Assembly (NCBI GenBank): GCA_902490405.1
Contig: CABUDS010000010.1
Location: 1-64,000 of the forward strand
Direction: 5' to 3'
From: an uncultured Collinsella sp.
GTDB taxonomy: Bacteria; Actinomycetota; Coriobacteriia; Coriobacteriales; Coriobacteriaceae
DNA length: 64,000 nt
This document shows, one piece after another, positions 34,356 through 43,129 of the stretch (position 1 is its first letter; each line of letters opens with the position of its first letter). A program made the position numbers and the translations under genes. The notes below the pieces were generated by a model. That model was not told the origin of the DNA. It made no database searches and worked only from the letters and a program-made list of their open reading frames with translations.

Positions 34356-35285
34356 ATGGATCTTGCGATGGCACAGCGGCTCGTTGATCGCCGCAAGGCT
34401 GCCGGGCTTTCTCAGGAGGCGCTTGCCGCCCAGCTGGGCGTGAGTCGTCAGGCTGTCAGTAAATGGGAGCGCAGCGAATCTTCGCCCGATACCGATAACC
34501 TTATTGCGCTCGCCGCGCTGTATGGCGTGTCGCTGGATGAGCTGCTGTATGGGGAGGCGGTGGATAGCACTGATGACTCGCAGACTGATGATGAGGCACG
34601 GAACAGCAACGCCGGCACCAAAGCTTCAGATGAGGCTGAGGCTTCTGCTGAGCACGCTGATTGCAGCGATAAGCCACTTGTCGATATTTCCCTCGCGCGC
34701 GGCATCCACGTTATTGATCCCAACAAAGGCGAAGAGGTCCATGTTGGTTGGAATGGCATCCATGTGGCTAACGAGCGCAAGGGTGAAGAGGTCCATGTGG
34801 GGCCAGACGGATTGTATATCGATACGCTTGAGGACGATGGACATAGCGTGCATACCAATGACGATGGCACCGTCACCATCGACGGCGAGACGTTTTCCAG
34901 CTGGAAGGAGGCGCACGACAAGCTCGACCATCATGGCAAGCATTTCCACACCAAGGTCGGACGTGCATGGAACAAATTCCCCTTCCCCGCACTTGTCGCT
35001 CTCGCCTATCTGGTGCTCGGCATTGTCTACAGCACATGGGCTACGGGCCTCTTCCTCGTCTTTTTGATTCCCGTCTATTACGCGCTTGGCGACTTTATCG
35101 ATCAACGCCGCTTATCTAAGCTGATCGATGTCGTCTATTCAGTCAGTGCCGAGACATGGTTCCTCTACATGTGGCTCTGCCTGGGGCAACCCCATCCCGC
35201 CTGGGTAATACTCATCACCATCCCGGTCGTAAAAGCACTCATGCGTTGGTGCCGTAAACAATGGAAGTGCCGCAAACAGGCCTAA
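34356..35285 (+). CDS. XRE-type regulator with C-terminal membrane helices
   Basis: 309 residues from the ATG at 34356 (AAAGGA six bases upstream). The N-terminal Cro/C1 helix-turn-helix is clear: GLSQEALAAQLGVSRQAVSKWER (about residues 15-37). A charged Asp/Glu-rich linker follows, then two near-identical repeats (GEEVHVGWNGIHV and GEEVHVGPDGLYI, about 125-155) and a C-terminal region with about three hydrophobic helices (from about 215). Membrane-tethered XRE proteins of this shape occur in Gram-positives as stress or envelope sensors; the signal is unknown. Monocistronic. Confidence 0.78.
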   Translation: MDLAMAQRLVDRRKAAGLSQEALAAQLGVSRQAVSKWERSESSPDTDNLIALAALYGVSLDELLYGEAVDSTDDSQTDDEARNSNAGTKASDEAEASAEHADCSDKPLVDISLARGIHVIDPNKGEEVHVGWNGIHVANERKGEEVHVGPDGLYIDTLEDDGHSVHTNDDGTVTIDGETFSSWKEAHDKLDHHGKHFHTKVGRAWNKFPFPALVALAYLVLGIVYSTWATGLFLVFLIPVYYALGDFIDQRRLSKLIDVVYSVSAETWFLYMWLCLGQPHPAWVILITIPVVKALMRWCRKQWKCRKQA

Positions 35286-35334
35286 ACCACCCCAACCAGC
35301 CAGCGCCACTCATCCGACACCGCCTGCCCCTTCC

Positions 35335-35403
35335 AAGTTGCGGTGAGATAGGGACTGTTTTGAAGCTCCAAAGCGCCAAACAGTCCGTATATCACCGCAA
35401 CTT
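35335..35403. repeat. GTTGCGGTGA palindrome, copy 2
   Basis: AAGTTGCGGTGAGATAG pairs with TATATCACCGCAACTT, and the stem continues with GGACTGTTT/AAACAGTCC, sequence not shared with copies 1 and 3, so the inner stem differs but stays paired. Confidence 0.8.
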
Positions 35404-35465
35404 ACAAACAACTGGGTCAGTTCCGGCACGGAGATTAGCATTGAGCTGACCGCGCGCCAAGAAAA

Positions 35466-35605
35466 GGGCCTATTTACTACGTTTAACTCGATGGGGCCAA
35501 CCATGACCGCCTTTTTCGAAAATCGACAGCCCTTCTACCTGCGGTTTTATTTTTCATTTTCCCGGCATGGTTGAGGGTATCCAATTAAACGTAGTAGATA
35601 GGCCC
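35466..35605. repeat. Nested inverted repeat in a 519-bp gap
   Basis: Outer arms 35466-35486 and 35585-35605 (21 bp, one G-T type mismatch; starts GGGCCTATTTACTACG). Inner arms AACCATG (35499-35505) and CATGGTT (35566-35572). With the palindrome at 35335 and the hairpin at 35769 it accounts for the gap 35286-35804; no gene was seen there. Confidence 0.75.
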
Positions 35606-35768
35606 ATTTTGTGGCATACGACCCATACAAGCCCAATCTCGAAGGCTAAAGAGAGCCTCTCATCCACGCCTGCGAGCGAAAACCAAATAGAATGAAAGGC
35701 AAATGGAAAGCCCGTTTGACGGGGCAAACGCCGGGCCACCTAATGGTTGTCCGGCGTTCGCCCAGATA

Positions 35769-35807
35769 AAACCTGCCAAAATAAACCTGTCCCTTTTTGG
35801 CAGGTTA
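35769..35807. repeat. CCTGCC-type dispersed hairpin, copy 3
   Basis: AAACCTGCCAAAATAAACC, then TGTCCCTTTTTGGCAGGTT. It overlaps the stop codon of the ABC permease; on the minus strand the stem is followed by TTTTATC, a plausible terminator for that gene. Confidence 0.85.
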
Positions 35808-38570
35808 CTCGGCGCTCTTGAGGGCGCCGACCATGTCGATCTTGTTGAGCGTTCGGTTGGTGGCGAGGTTGACGATGATCGTAAAGCCAAAGGAAAGCAC
35901 CACGGCAAGCGCGTAGCTCAGCGGCTCGACTTCGACGTCAAAGTACAGCGACGGCATCTGCAGGATGTACGTAAAGCTCTCGGCAAGCAGGCCACCCAGC
36001 GGCACGCCCAGCGCGGCGCCAATCGCCGTGAGGATCAGCGTCTCCTTGTTAACGTAGTGGTGTACCTCACCACGACGGAAGCCCAGCACCTTGATAGTCG
36101 CCAGCTCGCGTTCGCGCTCCGAGATGTTGGTGTTAGACAACGTGAATACCACCACAAACGACAGGCACGCCGCCATAAAGGTCACAAGCACCACGACCGA
36201 ATTGATAATCGTAAAGTTTGCCTCATAGTTTTCCCAATGCTCGGCGGTACTCGACAGCGTAATCCAACCATCGCTCTTAAGACGGTTGGTAAACGCAATC
36301 TGATCGGCCGACGAACCCTTAAGCAGCGCAAGGATGCCGTTGAGGCGCGCGCTTCGACCGAATGCGCGCTCATAGGTGCTCTGCGTCATGTAAAGCGTGT
36401 TGCCCAGATAGTTGAGCGAAATGTCGCTGACCTTGACCTTGGCAACATTGAGCGACGAATCCTGGACGTGTGCCGTATCGCCCGGCTTGATCCCCAGCAC
36501 CAGCTGAGAGCTCTTGCTCAAATACACATCTCCGCCACGCAGGGCGAGCAGTTCTTTGGACTCGTCCTCGAGACACACGTAGTCGTCCAGGTCGTTCGCG
36601 CGGTCATCGGGCACCACGATCAGTTGCACGGTCTCGCTCTTGCCGCCAAATGTAAAGGTGACGTTGTCGGTCATAATCGGCAGCGTCGAAGTCACGGTCA
36701 CGTCGGAATCCTTGGCTGCGCTTCGCTCGTCGAGCGCCGCGCACGTCTGCGAAAAATCGTCGGGATTGGCGACCGCCAGCAGGTCGTAGCGCGTGATATG
36801 CCCGTACTGCTTGGGCGAAAGCGCCACCGACGTATCGCGGATGCCCATACCGCAGATCACGAGCGCCGTGCAGCCAGCGATACCGAAGATGGTCATAAAG
36901 GCGCGCTTTTTGTAGCGGAACAGGTTGCGTGCAGCGACCTTGTTCAAAAAGCCCATGCGGTGCCAGATAAAGCCAATGCGCTCGAGCAGAATGCGCGAGC
37001 CGGCGCGCGGAGCCTTGGGGCGCATGAGCGAGGCAGGGGTCTCGGCCATCTCGTGGCGGCAGGCGATAATCGTGGCTCCCACCACGCCCACGGCAAACAG
37101 CGCCACCGAAACGATCGAGGACACGATGTCGTACGAAAGCAGCATCTGGGGCAGCGAGTACATGTCGTCGAACACCGTAAACAAGAACAGCGGCAGACCC
37201 ACAAATCCGATGATATTGCCGAGCACGCCACCGATCAGACACGCCCACAGCGAGTAGTCCACATATTTGGACAGGATGCGCCCGCGTGAATAGCCGAGCG
37301 CCTTGTACAGGCCAATAAGCGTGCGCTCCTCCTCGACCATGCGGGTGGCGGTGGTGAGACTGATAAGCACGGCGACGATAAAGAAGATGAACGGGAACAC
37401 CGTGGCGATGGCCTCGATCGAAGAACTATCGCTCTCGACGCTCGAGTAGCTTGCGATATTGCCGCGGTCCTGGATGTACCAGGTGCATTCGCCCAGGTCA
37501 GAGAGCTCGGCGCGGGCATCGGCAAACTGCTGGTCGGCGGCGGCACGGCGCTGGTCCAGGTCGGCTTGCGCCTGCGCACGCTCGTCGCTGCCCTCGGCCA
37601 TGCGATTGATGTTGTCCTGCTCGATCCCAAAGACCATATTCGCCTGACGCTCAGCTGCGTCCAAGCTCGCCGGTGTGTCGACCGTCAGCTCCTGGGCGCG
37701 CGCCTTCTCACGCTCCTCGCGGATCTTCTCGATATTGCCCTTGACCTCATTGATCTTTGCCGAGTAGGCATCCGAATAGGAGTTGAGGCTCTTGGCTCCC
37801 TCGACGACCACGTGGACAGCGGAGTAGGAAGAAGATGTCGCGGCATCCTCGCTCACGTAGAACTTGTAGTCCGCAGTCGAAGCAGCGCGAAAGGCGTTGA
37901 CTGTCGAGTCGGAGCTCACGTCGGTAGGATCGAGAACCTCGGCCGTGATGGTGTAGTCCCCATCGGCAAACTGGTCCTTGGCGCTTTGGTTCGACGAGCT
38001 CGCATCGTTGGCGGCAAAGCTCACCGTATCGCCGATTTTCTTGCCCGAAGCCTTCAAAAAACGTGAGGTCACTGCCACTTCGCCCGAAGTCTCGGGCAGC
38101 TCGCCGCGCACTAGCACCGGTTGGTCAATATTCTCTTTGGAGAGGCTCTGTACGACGACACGCTCGCGCGTCGTACCCACGGCGGTATAGGCGGTCTCGG
38201 TATAGATGCCCTCGGCCGTCTCGACGCCATCGACCTCTTGGATCGCGGCAATATCGTCATCGGTCAGACCATAGGTCGACTGCACGTTGATGTCATAGAC
38301 ATTCTGCTGGTCAAAATAGGCGTCGACCGAATCACACAGGTCCTCGCAGCCCGCCTTAAGGCCGCACATCACGCTCACGCCAAGCGCGGTGATCACAACG
38401 ATAGACAAGAAGCGTTTGAGGCTGCCGCGAATCGTGCGGTAGATGCCACGGCGAAAAACCGTCGGCACCATATCGTTTGAGCTTTGGGCGGTACGGTAGG
38501 TCGTAAAATCCTGCTCGCGCTCCGTGTTCTGCGCGTCGCGGCGTTGACTGTTTTGGCGGTCCTGATTCAT
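35805..38570 (-). CDS. FtsX/MacB-type ABC transporter permease
   Basis: 921 residues from the ATG at 38570 (a GTG at 38582, overlapping the ATPase gene, is an alternative). A polar N-terminus is followed by a first membrane helix (SIVVITALGVSVMCGL), a large external domain with a charged coiled-coil stretch (about 275-375), then two FtsX-like membrane modules, each with several helices (VFPFIFFIVAVLISLTTATR, and near the end FTIINSVVVLVTFMAACLSF). Such permeases export peptides or lipoproteins or act as mechanotransducers. Partner of the ATPase directly upstream. Confidence 0.85.
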   Translation of the reverse strand: MNQDRQNSQRRDAQNTEREQDFTTYRTAQSSNDMVPTVFRRGIYRTIRGSLKRFLSIVVITALGVSVMCGLKAGCEDLCDSVDAYFDQQNVYDINVQSTYGLTDDDIAAIQEVDGVETAEGIYTETAYTAVGTTRERVVVQSLSKENIDQPVLVRGELPETSGEVAVTSRFLKASGKKIGDTVSFAANDASSSNQSAKDQFADGDYTITAEVLDPTDVSSDSTVNAFRAASTADYKFYVSEDAATSSSYSAVHVVVEGAKSLNSYSDAYSAKINEVKGNIEKIREEREKARAQELTVDTPASLDAAERQANMVFGIEQDNINRMAEGSDERAQAQADLDQRRAAADQQFADARAELSDLGECTWYIQDRGNIASYSSVESDSSSIEAIATVFPFIFFIVAVLISLTTATRMVEEERTLIGLYKALGYSRGRILSKYVDYSLWACLIGGVLGNIIGFVGLPLFLFTVFDDMYSLPQMLLSYDIVSSIVSVALFAVGVVGATIIACRHEMAETPASLMRPKAPRAGSRILLERIGFIWHRMGFLNKVAARNLFRYKKRAFMTIFGIAGCTALVICGMGIRDTSVALSPKQYGHITRYDLLAVANPDDFSQTCAALDERSAAKDSDVTVTSTLPIMTDNVTFTFGGKSETVQLIVVPDDRANDLDDYVCLEDESKELLALRGGDVYLSKSSQLVLGIKPGDTAHVQDSSLNVAKVKVSDISLNYLGNTLYMTQSTYERAFGRSARLNGILALLKGSSADQIAFTNRLKSDGWITLSSTAEHWENYEANFTIINSVVVLVTFMAACLSFVVVFTLSNTNISERERELATIKVLGFRRGEVHHYVNKETLILTAIGAALGVPLGGLLAESFTYILQMPSLYFDVEVEPLSYALAVVLSFGFTIIVNLATNRTLNKIDMVGALKSAE

Positions 38571-38575
38571 GGGCG

Positions 38576-39277
38576 CTACCACTCGATCGTCTCGATAGGC
38601 ACAGGATTTTGCTGGATCGTCTCGCTCTCCACGCGGCCGCTCTTAAAGCGGATCAGGCGATCGGCCATGGGCGCCAGCGCAGAGTTGTGGGTGATGATGA
38701 TGACCGTAATGCCTTGCTTGCGGCAAGTGTCCTGTAGCAGCTGCAAGATCTGCTTGCCGGTTTTGTAGTCGAGTGCACCCGTAGGCTCGTCGCACAAAAG
38801 CAGCTTGGGGTTCTTAGCCAGCGCGCGGGCGATGGATACGCGCTGCTGCTCGCCGCCCGAAAGCTGCGCCGGAAAGTTGCCCAGGCGCTCGCCCAGGCCA
38901 ACCTGGCGAAGCGTTTGCTCGGCATCGAGCGAATCGGGGCAGATCTGCGCCGCGAGTTCGACGTTCTCAAGCGCCGTCAGGTTAGGGACCAGATTGTAGA
39001 ACTGGAAGACAAAGCCGACGTCGGCGCGTCGGTATTCCACGAGTTGCGCCTCGTTGGCGGAGCTCACGTCACGCCCGTCCACCGTCACAGTGCCGGAGGT
39101 CGCCGTGTCCATGCCGCCCAGAATGTTGAGGGCCGTGGTCTTGCCGGCGCCCGAAGCGCCCAGAATGATGGCGAGCTCGCCGCGCTCGACCGTAAAGCTC
39201 GCGCCGTCAAGCGCGTGGATGCGGGCGTCGCCCTCGCCGTATGCCTTGATGACGTCTTTGAATTCGATATAGGCCAT
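38576..39277 (-). CDS. ABC transporter ATP-binding protein (MacB/LolD type)
   Basis: 233 residues. Walker A GASGAGKTT, Q-loop VFQFYNL, signature LSGGEQQRVSIA, Walker B LLLCDEPTGALD and the switch His (IITHNS). The DEPTGALDY form is typical of MacB/LolD partners of FtsX-type permeases. First gene of a pair; the permease starts within a few bases of its stop. Confidence 0.93.
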   Translation of the reverse strand: MAYIEFKDVIKAYGEGDARIHALDGASFTVERGELAIILGASGAGKTTALNILGGMDTATSGTVTVDGRDVSSANEAQLVEYRRADVGFVFQFYNLVPNLTALENVELAAQICPDSLDAEQTLRQVGLGERLGNFPAQLSGGEQQRVSIARALAKNPKLLLCDEPTGALDYKTGKQILQLLQDTCRKQGITVIIITHNSALAPMADRLIRFKSGRVESETIQQNPVPIETIEW

Positions 39278-39336
39278 CGATTAATTCCCATCTGGTCGGA
39301 TAACTCTTTAGTATTACCCATTTCCCACCTACCAAA

Positions 39337-39375
39337 AAGGGACAGGTTTATTTTGGCAGGTTTTATATGGGGGAA
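39337..39375. repeat. CCTGCC-type dispersed hairpin, copy 4, opposite orientation
   Basis: ACCTACCAAAAAGGGACAGG, then TTTATTTTGGCAGGTTTTAT. It lies in a divergent region downstream of no gene, so it is not simply a terminator. Confidence 0.8.
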
Positions 39376-39376
39376 T

Positions 39377-39439
39377 GGCGGGTGTAGGCGAGGCATTGAG
39401 GCTACCCAAGTCAACCATTTGACCCAAGCCTCGCCCGCC
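39377..39439. repeat. Hairpin upstream of the riboswitch
   Basis: GGCGGG and GGCGAGGC pair with GCCTCGCCCGCC; an inner GTCAA/TTGAC pair sits in the loop. Function unknown. Confidence 0.5.
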
Positions 39440-39453
39440 GCTATGATGCCGCT

Positions 39454-39580
39454 GCGGAATGAATGTCTCCGCTGGGTGCGCTAGCCAAGCTGTCGCGTCG
39501 CCCTAAACCGCCTTGTTGCTGATGACTTCTGCTGTTACGTGATGTCCCTTAGGCATCGCGCCGCGGCAGGAGTCTTTTTT
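39454..39580 (+). promoter_or_regulatory. Probable fluoride (crcB-type) riboswitch with terminator
   Basis: The 3' half fits the fluoride aptamer: TAAACCGCC (39504-39512), then GCTGATGACTTCTGC (39518-39532). GACTTCTGC also pairs with GCAGGAGTC (39566-39574) before six T, forming the terminator switched off by ligand. A 5' stem-loop GCGGA/TCCGC (39454-39472) with loop ATGAATGTC could give the pseudoknot with GACTTC. An extra 30-nt hairpin separates the halves, which is not canonical. The downstream gene is a fluoride-type CLC, the classical target. Confidence 0.6.
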
Positions 39581-39594
39581 GTTTTGGAGGAGAA

Positions 39595-40839
39595 GTGTCA
39601 GAAAACAGCACATCGAGCAGGATTAAACGCCTGGTCAACACCTATAGCGGTCTCGTGCTCATGGGCGCCGTCGGAATCCCTATCGGCGTTATCGTTGGCG
39701 CCATCTGTGCCCTTTTTGGTCGTGTGCTCCTGGCAATCGGCGCCTTCCGTGACGAGCACATCGTACTGCTCCTTCCCTTCCTCGCCCTCATGGGCTTGGC
39801 CATCGTATTTGCCTACCTCACCTGGGGCAAAGGCACCGATCGGGGCATGAGCTTAGTATTCGACGTAGGTCACGGACGCGAGGACGCCATCTCCCCGCGT
39901 CTGGTGCCGCTCATTATGCTGAGCACGTGGGCCACGCATCTCTTTGGCGGCAGCGCGGGACGCGAAGGCGTAGCCGTGCAGATCGGCGCAACCGTCTCGC
40001 ATTGGATCGGCCGACGTCTACCTTTCCGAGAACCCGGCAACACGTTTTTGCTTATCGGCATGGCCGCCGGCTTTGCCGGACTCTTCCGAACGCCCCTCGC
40101 CGCCACGGTCTTTGCGATCGAAGTACTGGTCGCAGGACGCATGGAATACCGCGCGCTGTTTCCCGCGCTTACAGCCTCGCTCGCCGCAAGCATGACCTCC
40201 GGCGCTCTGGGGCTCGAGAAGTTTGAGGTCGCCGTTACCGCCTCGTATGCGCTCGACCTCCCCGGTCTTGGACGACTGGCGTTGTTGGGTATCGCGTTTG
40301 GTATGGTAGGTGGAGCTTTTGCCTGGTGCCTTGCCCATGCCAAGACCCTTGCAGCGCGGCTGCTCCCCAGCCCTTACACACGCGTTGCCGTTATGGGCCT
40401 TGCGCTGTCGGCGATTCTGTTCGCACTGTGGCAGGGGCGATACTGCGGCCTTGGCACCAACCTGATATCCGCGGCACTGGGTGACAACGGTGAGGCGTCG
40501 ATCATGCCTTGGGACTGGGCGCTCAAATTCGTACTCACCATCGCCACGCTTGCCGCAGGATATCAGGGTGGCGAGGTGACGCCGCTGTTCTCCATCGGAG
40601 CCAGCCTGGGTGTCGTACTCGCCGGGATTCTCGACATGCCCGTCGAGCTCTGCGCCGCGCTGGGATACGCCGCCGTCTTTGGCAGCGCCACCAATACGCT
40701 GCTCGCGCCCATCTTTATTGGCTGCGAGGTCTTTGGCTTTAGCAGTCTGCCGACGTTCTTTATTGTCTGCGTCGTGGCCTACCTGTTCAACATGGATAAG
40801 TCGATCTATGCGCTGCAGGAGCACAGCCGCACCCGATAA
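39595..40839 (+). CDS. CLC-type anion antiporter, probably fluoride exporter (CLC-F)
   Basis: 414 residues, about 10-12 membrane helices, GTG start with GGAGGAG upstream. The first selectivity motif is GGSAGREGVAVQIGA, with Arg where chloride CLCs have Pro, as in CLC-F proteins. The second is GYQGGEVTPLFSIGA. Relatives exchange fluoride for protons and protect anaerobes from fluoride. The probable fluoride riboswitch ahead supports this. Subtype is inferred from motif and context. Confidence 0.82.
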   Translation: MSENSTSSRIKRLVNTYSGLVLMGAVGIPIGVIVGAICALFGRVLLAIGAFRDEHIVLLLPFLALMGLAIVFAYLTWGKGTDRGMSLVFDVGHGREDAISPRLVPLIMLSTWATHLFGGSAGREGVAVQIGATVSHWIGRRLPFREPGNTFLLIGMAAGFAGLFRTPLAATVFAIEVLVAGRMEYRALFPALTASLAASMTSGALGLEKFEVAVTASYALDLPGLGRLALLGIAFGMVGGAFAWCLAHAKTLAARLLPSPYTRVAVMGLALSAILFALWQGRYCGLGTNLISAALGDNGEASIMPWDWALKFVLTIATLAAGYQGGEVTPLFSIGASLGVVLAGILDMPVELCAALGYAAVFGSATNTLLAPIFIGCEVFGFSSLPTFFIVCVVAYLFNMDKSIYALQEHSRTR

Positions 40840-40908
40840 ACAGGGCGTTTGCCACCAAAAAACGCGCACGACAGGCCGGGCCCGCCGCGCGCGTCATCCT
40901 ATACACGA

Positions 40909-41583
40909 TTAGTTATTGTTGTTGGTCATCGAAGCCACTGCTGCCGCAAGATTGGAAATGGGCATTGTCTGCAGCCAGATGCGCCCCGGACCGGTGAGCA
41001 CAGTGTTGAACACGCCTTCACCGCCAAACATGATGTTTTTGACGCCCTTGACCATCTGCGCGTCGATGCTCACCGTCTCCTCAAAGCCGGCCACGTTGCC
41101 GGTATCTACAATCATTTGCTGGCCAGCAGCAAGCTCGTACTCAACTAGGTCGCCGTCGATCTCGGCAAAGGCAATACCCGAGCCCGTGAGCTTTTGCATG
41201 ATAAAACCCTCGCCGCCAAAGACGCCGGTCTTTGCCTTCTTGTTAAAGTGGATGCTCAGCTCAACACCACTTTCCGCGGCAAGGAACGAACGCTTCTGCA
41301 AAATCCAGCTCTTACCAGGGCCAATCTCGATCGGTATAATGCGGCCGGGGAAGCAAGAGCCAAACGCAATCATGCCATCGCCGTGCGCGGTCCAAATGTT
41401 TTGGAACAACGCCTCACCCGAAAAAGCCTTAGAGAACATCTTGCCTATACCACCGCCCGAGGTGGACATCTCCATGTTGGGGGTCATCCAGACCATGGCA
41501 CCGCTTTCGGTGATCATGGATTCGCCGTCGCTAAGGTTGCACGTAACAACCGGGAAAGCCCCTCCGCCGATCTCGTACTGCAT
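40909..41583 (-). CDS. AIM24/TIGR00266 family protein
   Basis: 224 residues with many beta strands and the family pattern ESMITESGAMVWMTPNMEM, GGGIGKMFSKAFSGE, FLAAESGVEL and a Gly-rich C-terminus (FGGEGVFNTVLTGPGRIWLQT). Function unknown. AAAGGAGA precedes the ATG. Convergent with the CLC gene. Confidence 0.85.
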   Translation of the reverse strand: MQYEIGGGAFPVVTCNLSDGESMITESGAMVWMTPNMEMSTSGGGIGKMFSKAFSGEALFQNIWTAHGDGMIAFGSCFPGRIIPIEIGPGKSWILQKRSFLAAESGVELSIHFNKKAKTGVFGGEGFIMQKLTGSGIAFAEIDGDLVEYELAAGQQMIVDTGNVAGFEETVSIDAQMVKGVKNIMFGGEGVFNTVLTGPGRIWLQTMPISNLAAAVASMTNNNN

Positions 41584-41710
41584 GACCGTCTCCTTTCCTT
41601 CGGGAGCCGAACAACGATGTCCATATTTTAGCAGTTAGAGGTGCGTTTATTTGGGTCGGTGGCGTTCATGGCGCCGATCACCGCCAGCCTCCGCTGCCGT
41701 CTGCACAGAT

Positions 41711-41750
41711 AAAACCTGCCAAAATAAACCTGTCCCTTTTTGGCAGGTCT
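41711..41750. repeat. CCTGCC-type dispersed hairpin, copy 5
   Basis: AAAACCTGCCAAAATAAACC, then TGTCCCTTTTTGGCAGGTCT. It abuts the histidine-kinase stop codon, and on the minus strand the stem ends in TTTTATC. Confidence 0.85.
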
Positions 41751-43129
41751 TAGAGGCGGACGGTGAAGGTGATCTGGTTACCGTGGCCAGATACGGTGGC
41801 GGATCCGCCATGGGCTTCGGCGATGGCGCGCACGACGGACAGCCCCACGCCCGAGCCACCTGTCTTGGAGCTGCGCGACACGTCCGCACGATAGAAGCGG
41901 TCGAACAGCCGGTCCAGGTCGCCCTCGGGCAGCTCATCAACAGCATTCGATACGACAAGCTCGGCCGAGCCTTTGCCCGCACCGCGCGAAACGGCACGCA
42001 GGCTCAGCTCGATCACGCTGCCCTCGCTTGCGTAGCGTGTGGCGTTGTCCAGCAGCAGCTCAACAACCTGCGCCACTGCCGCGGCATCGGCATGGGCCCG
42101 CACACCGCTCGCGACCGACGTCGACAGCCGCTTTCCGCGCGAAACCGCCACCGATTCAAATGGCGTCGCAGCCGTGTCCACGGCCTCCGAAAGATCAATC
42201 GTCGCCATAGTAAAGCCGGCCGAACCCTCGTCCATACGCGCCAGGAACACCAGACGCTCCGTGAGCGCCGTCAGCCGCGCGACCTGCTCGCGAATGCTCT
42301 GCGTCCACTCGCTCTCGCCGCTCTCGATCTCTTGGACCTCGTTGGCGGCGTCAATCACGGCCAGCGGCGTTTTGATCTCGTGGCTTGCATCGGTAATGAA
42401 GCGCTTCTGTTTGCTATAACTCTCGACCATCGGCCGAATCACCGCACCCGAGGCGACCGTTACAATTGCCAGCACCGCCAGCCAGCCAATGCAGCTGATT
42501 GCCACACTCGCGCTCAAAAACGAATGGAAACTTGCAAGCTCGCGCGAACAGTCCACGAACACATAGGTTGTCTTGTCGCCCTGAACCGTAGCCGTATAAC
42601 GGTAGTTGCCAGAAAAGCCCGAAGTCCAACCCTTGGAATATAGTCCTGCAGCGATGCGGGCGGCACGCTTGGCACCTACCGCGGCAATGCGGGCCGTGTT
42701 GACATCGGTCACCTGCCCGCCGGCAATCGACACCGTAAAGTAGCGCGTGTCGAAGGGAGACTCCGCCGTCATGCCTTCAAAATGCACATCGCGAACGGCC
42801 GCCCGGTTACCGGTAGCAACCTTGCCGGCAACCGCATCCTGACCGGGACCGGTCTTAGGCTCGCCCTCCCCATCAATGCCATCCTTGCCTGCCAGGATAT
42901 AGTCCAGTCGTGCATCGGCCATCTTGCAAACATGCGAATAATTGACAATGTTGATGCCAGCGATGATGAGCGTGAGCACCACGGTCACAGCGCCCATGGC
43001 AACGAGGATGAACTTACGACGCAGGCGACGGCCCATTGCACTGGCAGCATCGGCGCGCCCCGGATTACCCGAGCCCACACCCATGCCGAGCTTCGCCGCC
43101 ATGCGCTTGCACCACGTGCGCACGCTCAC
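41750..43129 (-). CDS. Two-component sensor histidine kinase
   Basis: 459 residues from the GTG at 43129, which overlaps the regulator's TGA by 4 bp and has AAGGAG eight bases upstream. A first helix near residue 40 and a second near residue 195 enclose an extracytoplasmic domain of about 130 residues. The kinase core has DASHEIKTPLAVID (phospho-His), LLDNATRYA (N box) and GGSGVGLSVVRAIAEAHGG (G box). Partner of the OmpR-type regulator; signal unknown. Confidence 0.92.
   Translation of the reverse strand: MSVRTWCKRMAAKLGMGVGSGNPGRADAASAMGRRLRRKFILVAMGAVTVVLTLIIAGINIVNYSHVCKMADARLDYILAGKDGIDGEGEPKTGPGQDAVAGKVATGNRAAVRDVHFEGMTAESPFDTRYFTVSIAGGQVTDVNTARIAAVGAKRAARIAAGLYSKGWTSGFSGNYRYTATVQGDKTTYVFVDCSRELASFHSFLSASVAISCIGWLAVLAIVTVASGAVIRPMVESYSKQKRFITDASHEIKTPLAVIDAANEVQEIESGESEWTQSIREQVARLTALTERLVFLARMDEGSAGFTMATIDLSEAVDTAATPFESVAVSRGKRLSTSVASGVRAHADAAAVAQVVELLLDNATRYASEGSVIELSLRAVSRGAGKGSAELVVSNAVDELPEGDLDRLFDRFYRADVSRSSKTGGSGVGLSVVRAIAEAHGGSATVSGHGNQITFTVRL

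Noticed and set aside
35703..37289. Plus-strand frame of 528 codons across the permease gene
   Set aside because: Arg/His-rich shadow that also runs through a dispersed repeat and non-coding sequence.
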